Shown one piece after another: positions 63,796-64,000 of a stretch of 64,000 nt of DNA (position 1 is the stretch's first letter; every line of letters begins with the position of its first letter). This DNA is from Zhongshania aquimaris (GTDB lineage Bacteria; Pseudomonadota; Gammaproteobacteria; Pseudomonadales; Spongiibacteraceae): assembly GCF_019312595.1 (NCBI RefSeq), contig NZ_JAHWDQ010000003.1, positions 186,001-250,000 of the forward strand, read 5' to 3'. A program made the translations under genes and the position numbers. The notes below the pieces were generated by a model. The model made no database searches. It was not told the origin of the DNA and worked only from the letters and a program-made list of their open reading frames with translations.

Positions 63796-64000
63796 TAGTC
63801 GACTTCTTGCCCTTTTCCGCCGCAGCGCGCATTGCCGCGAGATAGGCACGATTCGCCCACACACCCAGCATTTCTGGATCATCCAGCGCTTCTTCAGGTG
63901 TTTGATAATACGACAGTGCGATTTCCTTGTTTCCTCGAGGATACGTAAAAGGCGGCAAACCCAGCGCCTCAAAGTCACGCTTGCTATCGCTATCAATTTT
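63785..64000 (-). CDS. C-terminal end of an unidentified gene
   Basis: The minus-strand frame is open from the right edge for 71 codons to a TAA. It encodes a soluble tail with LGLPPFTYPRGNKEIALSYY, DDPEMLGVWANRAYLAAM and a basic end KGKKSTRRV. The composition and the clean stop inside a hairpin suggest a real coding end. I do not recognise the family. The gene continues beyond the window. Confidence 0.6.
   Translation of the reverse strand, partial: KIDSDSKRDFEALGLPPFTYPRGNKEIALSYYQTPEEALDDPEMLGVWANRAYLAAMRAAAEKGKKSTRRV

Noticed and set aside
63706-63996. A 96-codon minus-strand frame over the bolA start and the right edge.
   Set aside because: It is out of frame with both bolA and the partial gene, whose frames show better protein character. 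The composition is Arg/Cys-rich as in shadow frames.

Overview
The window reads as a chromosomal segment of a flagellated, aerobic gammaproteobacterium, probably marine and of the Cellvibrionales/Spongiibacteraceae kind. That placement is inference. It rests on a Pseudomonas-like polar flagellar gene order, an Entner-Doudoroff cluster, a wax-ester synthase, TonB-dependent uptake and several lipid- or steroid-type hydrolases. No rRNA, tRNA, insertion sequence, integrase or CRISPR array was seen.

Positions 1-29185 form a flagellar locus. On the minus strand lie fliI (partial), fliH, fliG, fliF, fliE and an enhancer-binding regulator of FleR/FlrC type. After an interruption come a FleQ-type regulator, a fliT-like gene, fliS, fliD, flaG, flagellin, flgL, flgK, flgJ, flgI, flgH, flgG, flgF, flgE, flgD, flgC and flgB. 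flgA, flgM and flgN follow on the plus strand. Well-formed sigma-54 sites precede flgB and the FleR operon. Sigma-28 sites precede flagellin, flgA and flgM. Both sigma-54 activators lack the N-terminal receiver domain, no FleS kinase is present, and FlgJ lacks its muramidase domain. Between the two regulators sits a five-gene non-flagellar operon at 5830-10881: TetR regulator, flavin-dependent oxidoreductase, sulfotransferase, TIM-barrel epimerase-like protein and a DUF1214-like protein. A 21-bp dyad lies in front of its regulator.

Positions 29208-38040 hold a GNAT acetyltransferase, zwf-pgl-edd with a convergent eda (the full route from glucose-6-phosphate to pyruvate and glyceraldehyde-3-phosphate), and an HlyD/ATPase/permease export operon.

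Positions 38041-49218 are the most accessory part. They hold a secreted protein built from about 22 PGLD-type repeats around a duplicated 70-residue module, an epoxide hydrolase, a lipase with its TetR regulator, and an OmpA-like protein coupled to a divergent TpsB-type outer-membrane transporter. A SnoaL-like protein and a TonB-dependent receptor follow.

Positions 49461-64000 hold a YheT-type hydrolase, a CitE-like lyase and an iron-linked operon (imelysin, di-heme oxidase, second imelysin, DUF1513) followed by a multicopper oxidase and a diguanylate cyclase. The window ends with a flavin reductase, a wax-ester synthase with a lysine-rich tail, trhO, a bolA-family gene and a partial unidentified gene. 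The candidates for something undescribed are the PGLDALPI-repeat protein, the OmpA/TpsB-like pair, and the receiver-less flagellar regulators.
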